Positions 32,188-39,695 of a DNA stretch of 64,000 nt are shown piece after piece. The stretch lies in assembly GCF_018310535.1 (NCBI RefSeq), contig NZ_CP074102.1:6200001-6264000 (forward strand), read 5' to 3'. The notes below the pieces were generated by a model. It did not search any database and was not told the origin of the DNA. It was given only the letters and a program-made list of their open reading frames with translations. The translations under genes and the position numbers were made by a program. This stretch comes from Streptomyces mirabilis. Its GTDB lineage: Bacteria > Actinomycetota > Actinomycetes > Streptomycetales > Streptomycetaceae. Positions within the stretch are counted from its first letter, which is position 1. Each line of letters begins with the position of its first letter.

Positions 32188-33128
32188 GCGCCGGTCACCG
32201 CCTTCCGGTGCAGCTCGGCCTCGCGTCTCGCGATCGCCTCCCAGCGGGGCGGACGAGCGATGCCGGGGCCCGGCATCAGGCGCGGCGTCATGTCGTTGCC
32301 GACGTGGCGGGGTTTCCGGTCCGCGTCGCCGAGCCGCGCCAGCTCCTGCTCGACCTGCGCGGCGTCCTTCTCCTCCGCCATCCCGATCGGCCCCTGCATC
32401 CGGCCGTTCAGAAACTGTTGTACGACGGGCTCGTCGCTGGTCAGCAGCTTCTCGCGGGGCCCGAACATGACCAGCTCGCGCCGGAACAACAGCCCGATGT
32501 TGTCCGGCACCTGGCGGGCCGAGGCGATGTCGTGCGTGACGATCAGGAACGTCGCGTTGATCTGCGCGTTGAGGTCGACGATGAGTTGGTTGAGGTACGC
32601 GACGCGCACCGGGTCGAGTCCCGAGTCCGGTTCGTCGAACAGGATGATCTCCGGATCGAGGACCAGCGCTCGCGCCAGCCCGGCCCGTTTGCGCATCCCG
32701 CCGGAGATCTCGCCGGGCAGCTTCCCCTCCGAACCGATCAGCCCGACCATGTCCATCTTCTCCAGCACGATGCGCCGGACCTGGCTCTCGGACTTGCGGG
32801 TGTGCTCGCGCAGCGGGAAAGCGATGTTGTCGTACAGGCTCATCGAGCCGAACAGCGCACCGTCCTGGAACAACACCCCGAACAGCTTCCGCACCTCGTA
32901 CAGCTCGTGCTCGCGCAGCTTGGTGACGTCCCGGCCCGCGACCTTCACGGAACCCCGGTCCGGCTTCAGCAGTCCGACGAGCGTCTTGAGGAACACCGAC
33001 TTGCCCGTGCCCGAGGGGCCGAGCATGACCGAGACCTCCCCGGCGGGCAGCGTCAGCGAGACGTCCTGCCAGATGACCTGGTGACCGAAGGACTTGGTCA
33101 GCCCCTCCACACAGATCTCGACACCCAT
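32184..33128 (-). CDS. mceG: Mce importer ATPase (MceG/Mkl, MlaF-like)
   Basis: A 314-residue ABC ATPase that energises lipid import. Walker A GPSGTGKS, the Q-loop FGVLFQDGALFGSMSLYDNIAFPL, signature ISGGMRKRAGLARAL, Walker B EIILFDEPDSGLDPVR and switch His in FLIVTHDIASARQ are intact; SGGMRKR is the MlaF/MceG form of the signature. The C-terminal extension (~250-314) is typical of MceG. In mycobacteria the mceG gene is unlinked to the mce operons; here it is the first gene. The ATG at 33128 has GAAGGG eight bases upstream. An in-frame ATG at 33164 would coincide with the predicted transcription start and is rejected. Confidence 0.94.
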   Translation of the reverse strand: MGVEICVEGLTKSFGHQVIWQDVSLTLPAGEVSVMLGPSGTGKSVFLKTLVGLLKPDRGSVKVAGRDVTKLREHELYEVRKLFGVLFQDGALFGSMSLYDNIAFPLREHTRKSESQVRRIVLEKMDMVGLIGSEGKLPGEISGGMRKRAGLARALVLDPEIILFDEPDSGLDPVRVAYLNQLIVDLNAQINATFLIVTHDIASARQVPDNIGLLFRRELVMFGPREKLLTSDEPVVQQFLNGRMQGPIGMAEEKDAAQVEQELARLGDADRKPRHVGNDMTPRLMPGPGIARPPRWEAIARREAELHRKAVTGA

Positions 33129-33163
33129 CCGGTCCACCCTTCGGCCGTGGAGCAGCTCCGACA

Positions 33164-33197
33164 TCTGCTCTACGGGGAGGGGCCGGGCGTCCGTCGC
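33164..33197 (-). promoter_or_regulatory. ECF-type promoter of the mce operon (shared element, copy 1)
   Basis: Read on the minus strand: GCGACGGAC (33197-33189), 14 bases, CGTAGAGCAGA (33174-33164). The same two blocks with the same spacing precede the transglycosylase gene at 35494-35527. A 14-base gap between a G/A-containing -35 block and a CGT-containing -10 block is the geometry of ECF sigma promoters. RNA would start near 33161, about 33 bases before mceG. The adjacent ECF sigma factor is the obvious candidate to read it. Confidence 0.6.
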
Positions 33198-33261
33198 GAC
33201 GGAGGCGGATTTTTTTCGGGGGTCTTGCGGCCGGGTTTCCGGCGGCTCGACGGACGCGCTC

Positions 33262-33318
33262 TTTCCGCCGGTTCTACGGCAGTGCTTTTTCCGGTTTTTC
33301 CGGCGGTTCTACGGCAGC
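33262..33318. repeat. Short direct repeats downstream of the sigma factor gene
   Basis: CGGTTCTACGGCAG occurs at about 33273 and again at about 33303, with CCGG(A/T)-rich sequence (TTTTTCCGGTTTTTCCGG) between, just past the stop of the sigma factor gene and ~115 bp upstream of the mce promoter. A T-run (TTTTTT) follows near 33209. It may be a terminator region or a binding array; no perfect hairpin is present. Confidence 0.4.
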
Positions 33319-34352
33319 GCGGTCGGGGTCGGTACGTCGACCGGGGCGGAGGGCGTGGCGGGAGCCTCCGGGAGGGCCGGAGGCGTCGTCGGGACCGTGG
33401 ACGTGGCCGGCAGATCGGAGAGGCCGGGCACGCTCGGCAGGTCGGACACGCCGGGGACGTCGGGGACGGACGGCACTGGTGACAGCGAGGCGTCCGGCAG
33501 CGGTGGCACCGACAGAGGCAGCAACGACCGGTCGTCATCGCCGGGCGGCACCGTCGGCGTCGCTGCGTGGGACGCCGAGGCGGCCGACAGATCACGGGCG
33601 TTCGGGGCGGCCACGCGGCCGACGCCGTCGGGCCGGACGGTCTGCGTGGTCGCCTGGGCCATGCGGGACACGGAGGGTCGGGGAGCCGTGCCCTGCCTGT
33701 CCCCGTCGTGGACGTACGGCAACACGAACCCCGCCACCACCAGGGTCGCGGCCGTCGAGGTCACCGCCACGGCCTGCACGTGTCCGCCCGCGCGCAGCTT
33801 GCCGCGCCCCCACAGGAACAGGGCGAGGCCCAGCGTTCCGGCCAGCGAGTTGCGCAGCGTGCGCCGGGCCCGGGCGAGCAGCGACTCGACGGTGCGATAG
33901 CTCAGCCCCATGCGCACGGCGACCTGGCCCACGTCGAGGCCCTCGGACTTCAGCCGGAGCGCCTCGGCCTGGCGCGCGGGCAGCTCCCCGCTGCGCACGG
34001 CCAGCCACCTGGCCTCGGCCCGGTCGCACACCGCCTCCTCGACGGGCACCGGACCCGGCGCGGCGAGCGTGGGGCTGCGGTGTACCTCGGCCTCACGGTT
34101 GACCTGGCGATACCGATCGACACACAGCCGCATGGTCACGGTCGTCAGCCAGCCGCCGAGGCGCTCGTCGTCCAGGTCGGGGCGCTCCGCGGCGCGCAGC
34201 ATGGCCTCGTGCACCGCGTCCTCGGCGTCCTCCGGGCTCATCGACCTGCGCCGGGCCACCTTGAGCAGTTGCTCGCGGTGGCTCCACATGCGCTGCCAAC
34301 GGTCGTGGGCCGCCTGTATCTCCGCAGGCATGTCCGGCATGTCCGTCGCCAT
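33309..34352 (-). CDS. ECF-type sigma factor with C-terminal membrane segment and Pro-rich tail
   Basis: A 347-residue sigma factor. Region 2 is at ~22-90 (SPEDAEDAVHEAMLRAAERP, LGGWLTTVTMRLCVDRYRQV). Region 4 is at ~120-168 (LPARQAEALRLKSEGLDVGQVAVRMGLSYRTVESLLARARRTLRN). A normal ECF factor would stop near 175. This one continues with a short linker, a membrane helix (~200-222, AVTSTAATLVVAGFVLPYV) and ~125 residues of Pro/Ser/Val/Thr low-complexity sequence ending PTPTALP. The tail would lie outside the membrane and so act as a built-in anchor or sensor; no separate anti-sigma gene follows. It sits 54 bp after the transglycosylase gene and ~180 bp before the mce operon. Control of the two matching promoters is inferred. 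Confidence 0.88.
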   Translation of the reverse strand: MATDMPDMPAEIQAAHDRWQRMWSHREQLLKVARRRSMSPEDAEDAVHEAMLRAAERPDLDDERLGGWLTTVTMRLCVDRYRQVNREAEVHRSPTLAAPGPVPVEEAVCDRAEARWLAVRSGELPARQAEALRLKSEGLDVGQVAVRMGLSYRTVESLLARARRTLRNSLAGTLGLALFLWGRGKLRAGGHVQAVAVTSTAATLVVAGFVLPYVHDGDRQGTAPRPSVSRMAQATTQTVRPDGVGRVAAPNARDLSAASASHAATPTVPPGDDDRSLLPLSVPPLPDASLSPVPSVPDVPGVSDLPSVPGLSDLPATSTVPTTPPALPEAPATPSAPVDVPTPTALP

Positions 34353-34369
34353 GAGGGCCCCTTTGCGCT

Positions 34370-34400
34370 CACCCGCCGGTCCTGTGCCGTCCGGCGGGTG
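34370..34400 (-). terminator. Hairpin between transglycosylase and sigma factor genes
   Basis: CACCCGCCGG (34370-34379) and CCGGCGGGTG (34391-34400) form a 10-bp stem with an 11-nt loop in the 54-bp gap. Without a U-run it may attenuate rather than stop the message, lowering sigma factor expression relative to the upstream gene. Confidence 0.55.
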
Positions 34401-34406
34401 GTGACA

Positions 34407-35462
34407 TTACCGCCCGGTAGCCGCGGTTGTGGAGGGGGCGGAGGTCGTCGAGTCCCCGCTGTTACTGGTCAGCGGACCGCCGCTGGGCAGCAGGTCGTCG
34501 CCGGGCAGTTCGATGTCCGTGCCGGGCGAGGGGAGTTGGGGCTTCTCCGTCGGAGTGGCCCCGCCTGCCGGACGGGACGTGCCGGGGGTCGGCGAGGGAG
34601 CGGACGGTGTCGAGGAGGGGACGGCGCTCGGACGGGCGGACGGTGTCGGCGAGGGCTTCGGCGTGGACGGCGGCCGCGACGGCTCCGGGTGCGCGGAGGA
34701 CTTCGCGGAGCTGTCCGGCACCACCCGATACCCGTCCAGGAAGTACGCGTACCAGGCCCTGACCGTGCTCAGATACGCCTCCGAGTGGTTGTAGCCGAGG
34801 ACCGCCCGGTCCAGCTCGGCCGGGTCGGAGAGGTCTCGTCCGCCCGCACACAGGTAGCGCCCGGCGGCGAGCGCCGCGTCGAAGACGTTGTCCGGGTCGG
34901 CCCGCCCGTCGCCGTTGCCGTCCGTGCCCCAGCGGGCCCAGGTCGACGGGATGAACTGCATCGGTCCGACCGCCCGGTCGTAGGCCGCGTCCCCGTCGTA
35001 CGCGCCGCCGTCGGTGTCCCGCATGACGGCGAAGGCGCCGCCGTCCAGCCGCGGCCCGAGGATGGGAGCCACGGTCGTACCGTCCGCCGTCACCCGACCG
35101 CCGCGCGCCTGCCCGGACTCCACCTGGCCGATCGCGGCCAGCAACTGCCACCGCAGCCGGCAGCCGGGCGCGGTGCGTGCGAGTTCCGCCTCGGCGTGCC
35201 GGTAGGCGGCGAACACGCTCGCCGGCAGCGCGGCGCCCGCCACCGACGCCTCGCCCTTGCGTTCCCGGGTCCGCAGCAGCGGGAGGTCGGTGCGGTACCG
35301 GGTGTCGCCCGACACGCTCGGCCCCTGCTCGGCGGGCGCCTGCCGCGGGGGTACGGAGGCCCGTGCCGGGACCGCCCCCGGCGCCTGCGACGCGGTCAGC
35401 GCCGCCATGGCCGCCGCCGCGACCGCCGTACCCCTGGCGCCTCTGACTCTGTGGCCTGCCAT
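34407..35462 (-). CDS. Secreted lytic transglycosylase (MltB/SLT_2-like) with Pro/Ser/Thr tail
   Basis: A 351-residue secreted peptidoglycan enzyme. The signal peptide (GTAVAAAAMAALTASQAPGAVPARA) is followed by the transglycosylase domain (~85-235). The catalytic Glu is in LLAAIGQVESGQA, the substrate motif in DRAVGPMQFIPSTWARWG, an EF-hand-like TDGNGDGRADPDN, and the closing GYNHSEAYLSTVRAWYAYF. It should cleave glycan strands to 1,6-anhydro products. The last ~110 residues are a Pro/Ser/Thr linker like that of the sigma factor. The ATG at 35462 has GGAGGGGA upstream. It carries copy 2 of the shared promoter element and is the first gene before the sigma factor and mce genes. It may open the wall for the Mce tube; this is inference. 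Confidence 0.88.
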   Translation of the reverse strand: MAGHRVRGARGTAVAAAAMAALTASQAPGAVPARASVPPRQAPAEQGPSVSGDTRYRTDLPLLRTRERKGEASVAGAALPASVFAAYRHAEAELARTAPGCRLRWQLLAAIGQVESGQARGGRVTADGTTVAPILGPRLDGGAFAVMRDTDGGAYDGDAAYDRAVGPMQFIPSTWARWGTDGNGDGRADPDNVFDAALAAGRYLCAGGRDLSDPAELDRAVLGYNHSEAYLSTVRAWYAYFLDGYRVVPDSSAKSSAHPEPSRPPSTPKPSPTPSARPSAVPSSTPSAPSPTPGTSRPAGGATPTEKPQLPSPGTDIELPGDDLLPSGGPLTSNSGDSTTSAPSTTAATGR

Positions 35463-35493
35463 GTCGCGCTCCCCTCCCTGTGAGCTGATGTCG

Positions 35494-35527
35494 TCTGCTC
35501 TACGGCGCAGGGCGGCGGGTCCGTCGC
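35494..35527 (-). promoter_or_regulatory. ECF-type promoter of the transglycosylase-sigma operon (shared element, copy 2)
   Basis: Minus strand GCGACGGAC (35527-35519), 14 bases, CGTAGAGCAGA (35504-35494), identical in both blocks and spacing to the element before mceG. The 14-base spacers differ, so the blocks are conserved for function. The start would be near 35491, about 29 bases before the ATG. The remaining gap up to 35797 holds no gene I can support. Confidence 0.6.
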
Positions 35528-35797
35528 ACGGAGCGGGGCGATTTCGGGAAACGGGGTCCGCACGCGCGTCCGTCAAGATCTCCCCGAGCGGCCGGGGCGA
35601 TGCGGTCTCGAGGACCTGGCGGGACGCATGGGTGCCGACGCGAGGGCTTCGCGCTGTCAGGCCAGTGGTTCCAGGCAGGTCGCAGCCGCCTGCGGGACTT
35701 CGAGGCAGCGACTGACGTACAGCGACTCGTCTGCCGGCTGGGTTCTGACCTGGCCGTATGGCCTGGTCAGGGCCCTTCCCCATGACGCCTTCCATAA

Positions 35798-36217
35798 TCA
35801 GCTTGCTGCCTCTGGTGCAGCCCCGGTCGAGGGCTGAGCGGCGGATGCGGAAGCAGTGAGCACAGGGTGTGGAAGACCGATCTCCGCCCACACGACCTTG
35901 CCGGACGGCGGCCATGGCTCAGTGCCCCACCGGGCCGTCAGCGCGTCGACGAGGAGCAGCCCCCGCCCCGTCTCGTCGGTGGAACTCGCGGTACGACGGG
36001 CCAGGGGCTGGCGATCGCCTCGTGGGTCGGCCACTTCGACACGGAGCGTGTCCGAGGCGTCGGCACTGAGCGTGAGCCGGAACCCGCGCCCCTTCACCTG
36101 CCCTTGCGTGACCGCGTTCGCCGCCAACTCGGCGACGACCAGCCGCGCCAGGCGGGCGCCGCGAGGCGTGCCGCTGAGCAGTTGGGTGAAATGCCGGGTG
36201 GAGATTTCTGACTTCAT
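35798..36217 (-). CDS. ATP-binding regulatory protein (anti-sigma/HATPase-like)
   Basis: A 139-residue GHKL ATPase of the RsbW/SpoIIAB-like group very common in Streptomyces. N box: LVVAELAANAVTQG; G1-like DPRGDRQP; G2: DETGRGLLLVDALTARWG. Partners are usually sigma or anti-anti-sigma factors, and many copies sit beside XRE/DUF397 genes. It is downstream of a small ORF of unknown kind on the same strand (1-bp gap). Its relation to the ECF sigma factor 1.5 kb away is untested. Confidence 0.85.
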   Translation of the reverse strand: MKSEISTRHFTQLLSGTPRGARLARLVVAELAANAVTQGQVKGRGFRLTLSADASDTLRVEVADPRGDRQPLARRTASSTDETGRGLLLVDALTARWGTEPWPPSGKVVWAEIGLPHPVLTASASAAQPSTGAAPEAAS

Positions 36218-36218
36218 G

Positions 36219-36428
36219 TCACTGAGCGTGGCCGCCTCGCCCTACCCTGACCGGGGAATGCTTCGGTACGCAGAGTGTGCGTACCGGTACGGATGGTGTC
36301 CTGTACGGGATGCCGGCCGTGCCCTGGTGGGGGCGCACCGTGACTTGCCGCCGCGCGGCACGGGACGCGGTCCAGGCCGTACACCAGTTGTCCTCCCAGG
36401 CGCCTGGGACGAAGTTGACGTCCTTCAC
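36219..36428 (-). CDS. Small hypothetical protein (69 aa)
   Basis: A 69-residue ORF from GTG at 36428, starting MKDVNFVPGAWEDNWCTAWT, with a basic C-terminal half. No recognised family. Its start overlaps (GTGA) the end of an upstream frame lacking any start codon, reading GHVWPVLDSVAGDRPS, GVTKPLEELQELDGEK and stop (about 36539-36425). That frame could be the remnant of a gene cut off by the LysR pseudogene. The ATP-binding protein gene follows one base after its stop. Coding status is uncertain. Confidence 0.4.
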   Translation of the reverse strand: MKDVNFVPGAWEDNWCTAWTASRAARRQVTVRPHQGTAGIPYRTPSVPVRTLCVPKHSPVRVGRGGHAQ

Positions 36429-36536
36429 TTCTCACCGTCCAGTTCCTGGAGCTCCTCCAGGGGCTTGGTGACCCCGGTCCGGCTCGGACGGTCGCCGGCG
36501 ACGGAGTCCAGGACGGGCCAGACATGGCCACTTCCA

Positions 36537-37140
36537 TCAGGGGCGGTGTTCGGACAGCGCGTGTGTCGCGGTGGTCAGGAAGTCGTCCACGTGACCGTCG
36601 CGGCGGGCCTCGAGTACGGCGAGGCAGATCTCGGTCGGGGGGACGTCGGTCACCGGTCGGTTTGCGAGGTCGGGGCGTGAGTAGGAGCGGGCGACGCTGC
36701 GCGGCAGCAGTGCTATGCCGCGTCCGGCCGCGACGAGTTCGAGTTTCTCCTCCACCGTCGCGGTGCGACGCGCGTGGAAGTCCAGGATCGTCTCGCCGTC
36801 GAGGGCGGCCAGGGTCAGCCGGCGGCGGGACGCCAGGGGGTGGGTGGTGGGGAGGCACACGACCTTCGGTTCGCTGCCCACCGGGATGGTGTGGATCCCG
36901 CCCTCGTCGAAGGGGCGGCGCAGGAAGCCGACGTCGGCCCGGCCGTCCCGGAGCGCCTCGCCCTTCTCGTACCAGTTCAGGTGGAGCAGTTCGATCTCGA
37001 TGTCGGGGTGGGTCCGGGTGAACGCGCGGACCGCGGGGGAGACGCTCAGACCGGGGGCGAAACCGACGACCAGACGGTCGGCGCGGGCGGCGCCGTGCAC
37101 CCGGCGGGTGGCGGCCTGCGCGGCGGCGAGTACGCACTGC
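36537..37140 (-). pseudogene. LysR-family regulator missing its DNA-binding domain
   Basis: The frame encodes only the effector-binding half of a LysR protein, from about VLAAAQAATRRVHG through RLVVGFAPGLSVSPAVRAFTRTHPD, FLRRPFDEGGIHTIPVGSE and the C-terminus LTTATHALSEHRP. The HTH, normally the first ~65 residues, is absent. At the point where it should continue (about 37140) the DNA becomes the middle of an NmrA-like gene in the opposite direction. An in-frame start further up would only add shadow sequence of the other gene. I read it as a pseudogene. Confidence 0.7.
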
Positions 37141-37571
37141 TGCGCCAGGTCGAGGCGATCAGGAGCCAGGGCGTGTTCTTCCAGCCCGTCGCCGGGGACC
37201 TCAAGGCGCCGACCTGCGCCACCCGCGACATCGCCGCCGTCGCAGCCGGGCTGCTGCTCGACCACTCCTGGAGCGGGCAGGGCGAGGTCCCGGTGCTCGG
37301 GCCCGAGGACCTGTCCTTCGAGGACATGGCGCGGATCATGTCCGAGGTGCTGGGGAAGCCGGTGCGGTTCCAGTACGTCCCCGTCGAGTCGTTCAGGGAC
37401 ACGCTGACGCGGCGCGGGATGTCCGAGGCGATGGCGCAGGGCATGGCGGACATGGCGACGGCCAAGGATCGTGGCCTCGACAACGCCGAGCCGCGCACCC
37501 CGGGGGCCACCACTCCCACCACGTTCCGGCAGTGGTGCGAGGAGATCCTCAAGCCGGCTGTTCTCGCCTGA
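37136..37571 (+). pseudogene. NmrA-family NAD(P)-binding protein, C-terminal half
   Basis: About 143 codons read LLRQVEAIRSQGVFFQPVAG, ATRDIAAVAAGLLLD, GPEDLSFEDMARIMSEVLGKPVRFQYVPVESF and FRQWCEEILKPAVLA, the C-terminal half of an NmrA/atypical SDR protein. The Rossmann half with GxxGxxG is missing. The break coincides with the break in the LysR gene. A single deletion across the divergent promoter of a LysR/NmrA pair explains both. Confidence 0.7.
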
Positions 37572-37652
37572 CGGCCGCGACGCGGGAGGCCGGGCCGGAC
37601 GGCGCGCCGAATCTTCGGGTGCGTCGTCCGGCCTCCGCGCAGGGAGAGAGGG

Positions 37653-38657
37653 TCAGGCCTCGCGTACCTCCTCCAGGCGTACGGGCCGGTGCTCGGCCAG
37701 CGAAAGGGCGCAGGCCTCGGCGATCCAGCCGGCCTCGATGGCGTCGGCGACCGTGCACGGCGAGGTGGCGCGGCCCGCGACGACCTCCGTGAAGGCGGTG
37801 AGCTCGGCGCGGTAGGCGGGCGCGAAGCGGTCCATGAAGAAGTCGTGCGGCGGGCCCGCCGGGAAGGTGGCGCCCGGCTCGACGGAACGCAGCGGCAGCT
37901 TGTCCTCCAGGCCCACGGCGATGCTGTCGCGCATGCCGTGCAGTTCCAGGCGGACGTCGTAACCCCGCGCGTTGTGGCGGGAGTTGGAGACCAGGGCGAT
38001 GGTGCCGTCGTCGAGGGTGAGGATCGCGGAGGCGGTGTCGACGTCACCCGCCTCGGCGATGTACTCGGCACCCCGGTTGCCGCCGGCCGCGTACACCTCG
38101 ACCACCTCGCGGCCCGTGACCCAGCGCACGATGTCGAAGTCGTGCACGCTGCAGTCGCGGAAGATGCCCCCGGAGACCGCGACGTACGCGGCGGGCGGCG
38201 GCGCCGGGTCCAGCGTGGTGGACCGTACGGTGTGCAGCTTGCCGAGTTCGCCGCCCACCACGGCCTTGCGGGCGGCCACACAGCCGGCGTCGAAGCGCCG
38301 GTTGTAGCCGATCTGCACCTCGACACCGCTGTCCCGGACGGTTTCCAGCACGTCGAGGCTCTCCTCGACGGTCCGCGCCACCGGCTTCTCGCAGAACACC
38401 GGGATGCCCGCCTTGACCGCGGCGAGGATGAGCGCGGGGTGCGCGTCGGTGGCGGCCGCGATGACGATGCCGTCGACCCCGGCGGCGAGCACCGCCTCGG
38501 GGGAGTCCACCGCCGTCGCCCCGAACCGCTCCACCGCCGCCGCGGTGGCCGCCGCCACCGGGTCGCTGACGACCAGGGTGTCCACCGCGTCGAGCCCGGC
38601 GAGGGTCGCCGCGTGGAAGGCGCCGATCCGGCCCAGTCCCAGGATGCCGATACGCAT
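37653..38657 (-). CDS. Gfo/Idh/MocA oxidoreductase, inositol 2-dehydrogenase-like
   Basis: A 334-residue NAD-dependent sugar or polyol dehydrogenase. It has the Rossmann motif GLGRIGAFHA near the N-terminus, CEKPVARTVEESL with the catalytic Lys, IGYNRRFDAG, and the GGIFRDCSVHDFDIVRWVTG motif with the catalytic Asp and His, all as in IolG-type inositol dehydrogenases. It follows an SDR gene (38753-39517) on the same strand, and a LacI regulator is divergent from that pair. The three genes look like a small catabolic unit for a cyclitol or sugar. The 95-bp gap to the SDR carries short purine-rich repeats (GGGGCGAGAGGGGAGG). Confidence 0.88.
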   Translation of the reverse strand: MRIGILGLGRIGAFHAATLAGLDAVDTLVVSDPVAAATAAAVERFGATAVDSPEAVLAAGVDGIVIAAATDAHPALILAAVKAGIPVFCEKPVARTVEESLDVLETVRDSGVEVQIGYNRRFDAGCVAARKAVVGGELGKLHTVRSTTLDPAPPPAAYVAVSGGIFRDCSVHDFDIVRWVTGREVVEVYAAGGNRGAEYIAEAGDVDTASAILTLDDGTIALVSNSRHNARGYDVRLELHGMRDSIAVGLEDKLPLRSVEPGATFPAGPPHDFFMDRFAPAYRAELTAFTEVVAGRATSPCTVADAIEAGWIAEACALSLAEHRPVRLEEVREA

Positions 38658-38752
38658 GAGATTGCTCCTAAAGCCAGTGAGGGTGTGCCCGCCGAGGGAG
38701 GGGCGAGAGGGGAGGGGCGAGAGGGGAGGGGAGTTCGGGGAGGGACAGGGGA

Positions 38753-39517
38753 TCAGTCGAGTCCGCCGAAGACGATCTGGTCCCAGTCGATGACCGAGCC
38801 CGTGACCACCCCGCTGCGGTCGGAGAGCAGGAAGACGACGAAGTCGGCGATCTCGTCGACCTGGCCCAGCTTGCCCATCGGCTGGGTCTTCGCCGCTTTC
38901 TCCCGCCAGTCGTCGCCCGCGCCGTGGAAGGTGCGCTGGGTCTCCTCCTCACCCTCGGTGTCCGTCCAGCCGATGTTGAGGCCGTTGATCCGGACCCGTT
39001 CCCAGCGGTGCGCGTGGGCGGCGTTGCGGGTGAGGCCCATGAGCCCGGCCTTGGCGGCGACGTACGGGGCGAGGAAGGACTGCCCGCCGTGCGCGGCGGA
39101 CGTGATGATGTTGACGACGGTGCCCGGCGCCCCCCGGTCCACCAGGTGCTGGACGGCGGCCTGCATCGCGAAGAACGGCGCCCGCAGGTTGATCGCCACG
39201 TGCGCGTCGAACAGTTCCGGCGTGGTGTCCAGGAGCGTGCCGCGTGACGTCAGCCCGGCCGCGTTCACCAGGCAGTCGATCCGCCCGTGGGCGGCCACGA
39301 CCTGCTCGACACTGCCGCGCGCCTGCGCGGGATCGGTCAGATCGGCCCGTACGAACGTGGCGCCGGTCTGAGCGGCGAACTTCTCGCCGAGCTCGGTGCG
39401 GCGCCCGGTGAAGGCGACCGTGGCGCCCTCGCGCAGCGCCGCGCGCACGATGCCCGCGCCGACTCCCTGGCTGCCGCCGTTGACGAGGACGACCTTGTCC
39501 TCGAGCAGTTGGTTCAT
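38753..39517 (-). CDS. SDR-family oxidoreductase
   Basis: A 254-residue classical short-chain dehydrogenase with cofactor motif NGGSQGVGAGI (first Gly of TGxxxGxG replaced by Asn-Gly), NAAG, catalytic Ser in NIITSAAHG and Tyr/Lys in APYVAAKAG. The C-terminal WTDTEGEEETQRTFHG segment is long and acidic. It precedes the Gfo/Idh gene and is divergent from the LacI gene; it probably oxidises a sugar or polyol of the same route. The substrate is unknown. Confidence 0.88.
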   Translation of the reverse strand: MNQLLEDKVVLVNGGSQGVGAGIVRAALREGATVAFTGRRTELGEKFAAQTGATFVRADLTDPAQARGSVEQVVAAHGRIDCLVNAAGLTSRGTLLDTTPELFDAHVAINLRAPFFAMQAAVQHLVDRGAPGTVVNIITSAAHGGQSFLAPYVAAKAGLMGLTRNAAHAHRWERVRINGLNIGWTDTEGEEETQRTFHGAGDDWREKAAKTQPMGKLGQVDEIADFVVFLLSDRSGVVTGSVIDWDQIVFGGLD

Positions 39518-39695
39518 GAGTGTGGTGCCGTCCTTTTCCGTTCCAGCCAGAGCTACAGCTACGGGTATGTCTACGACTTCCGGCGCGGTGACATTTCTGC
39601 CAGTCTCATGAGGCCGGGACCGTCAATCAATCCGCAGAGAACCATCAAAAACCCCTCATCGATCTCCGTGGTCACGGGACGCAGCGAAGGAACCC

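Noticed and set aside
33129..33164. Upstream ATG at 33164 as the start of mceG
   Set aside because: It falls on or before the predicted transcription start, lacks a ribosome site, and adds residues that MceG proteins do not have.
35463..35797. Small plus-strand ORFs between the transglycosylase and the ATP-binding protein genes
   Set aside because: No ribosome site, overlapping frames and no recognisable family; only the promoter element at 35494-35527 can be supported.
36537..37265. A complete LysR-like regulator using the first in-frame start near 37265
   Set aside because: The added N-terminal residues are antisense of the NmrA fragment and contain no HTH.
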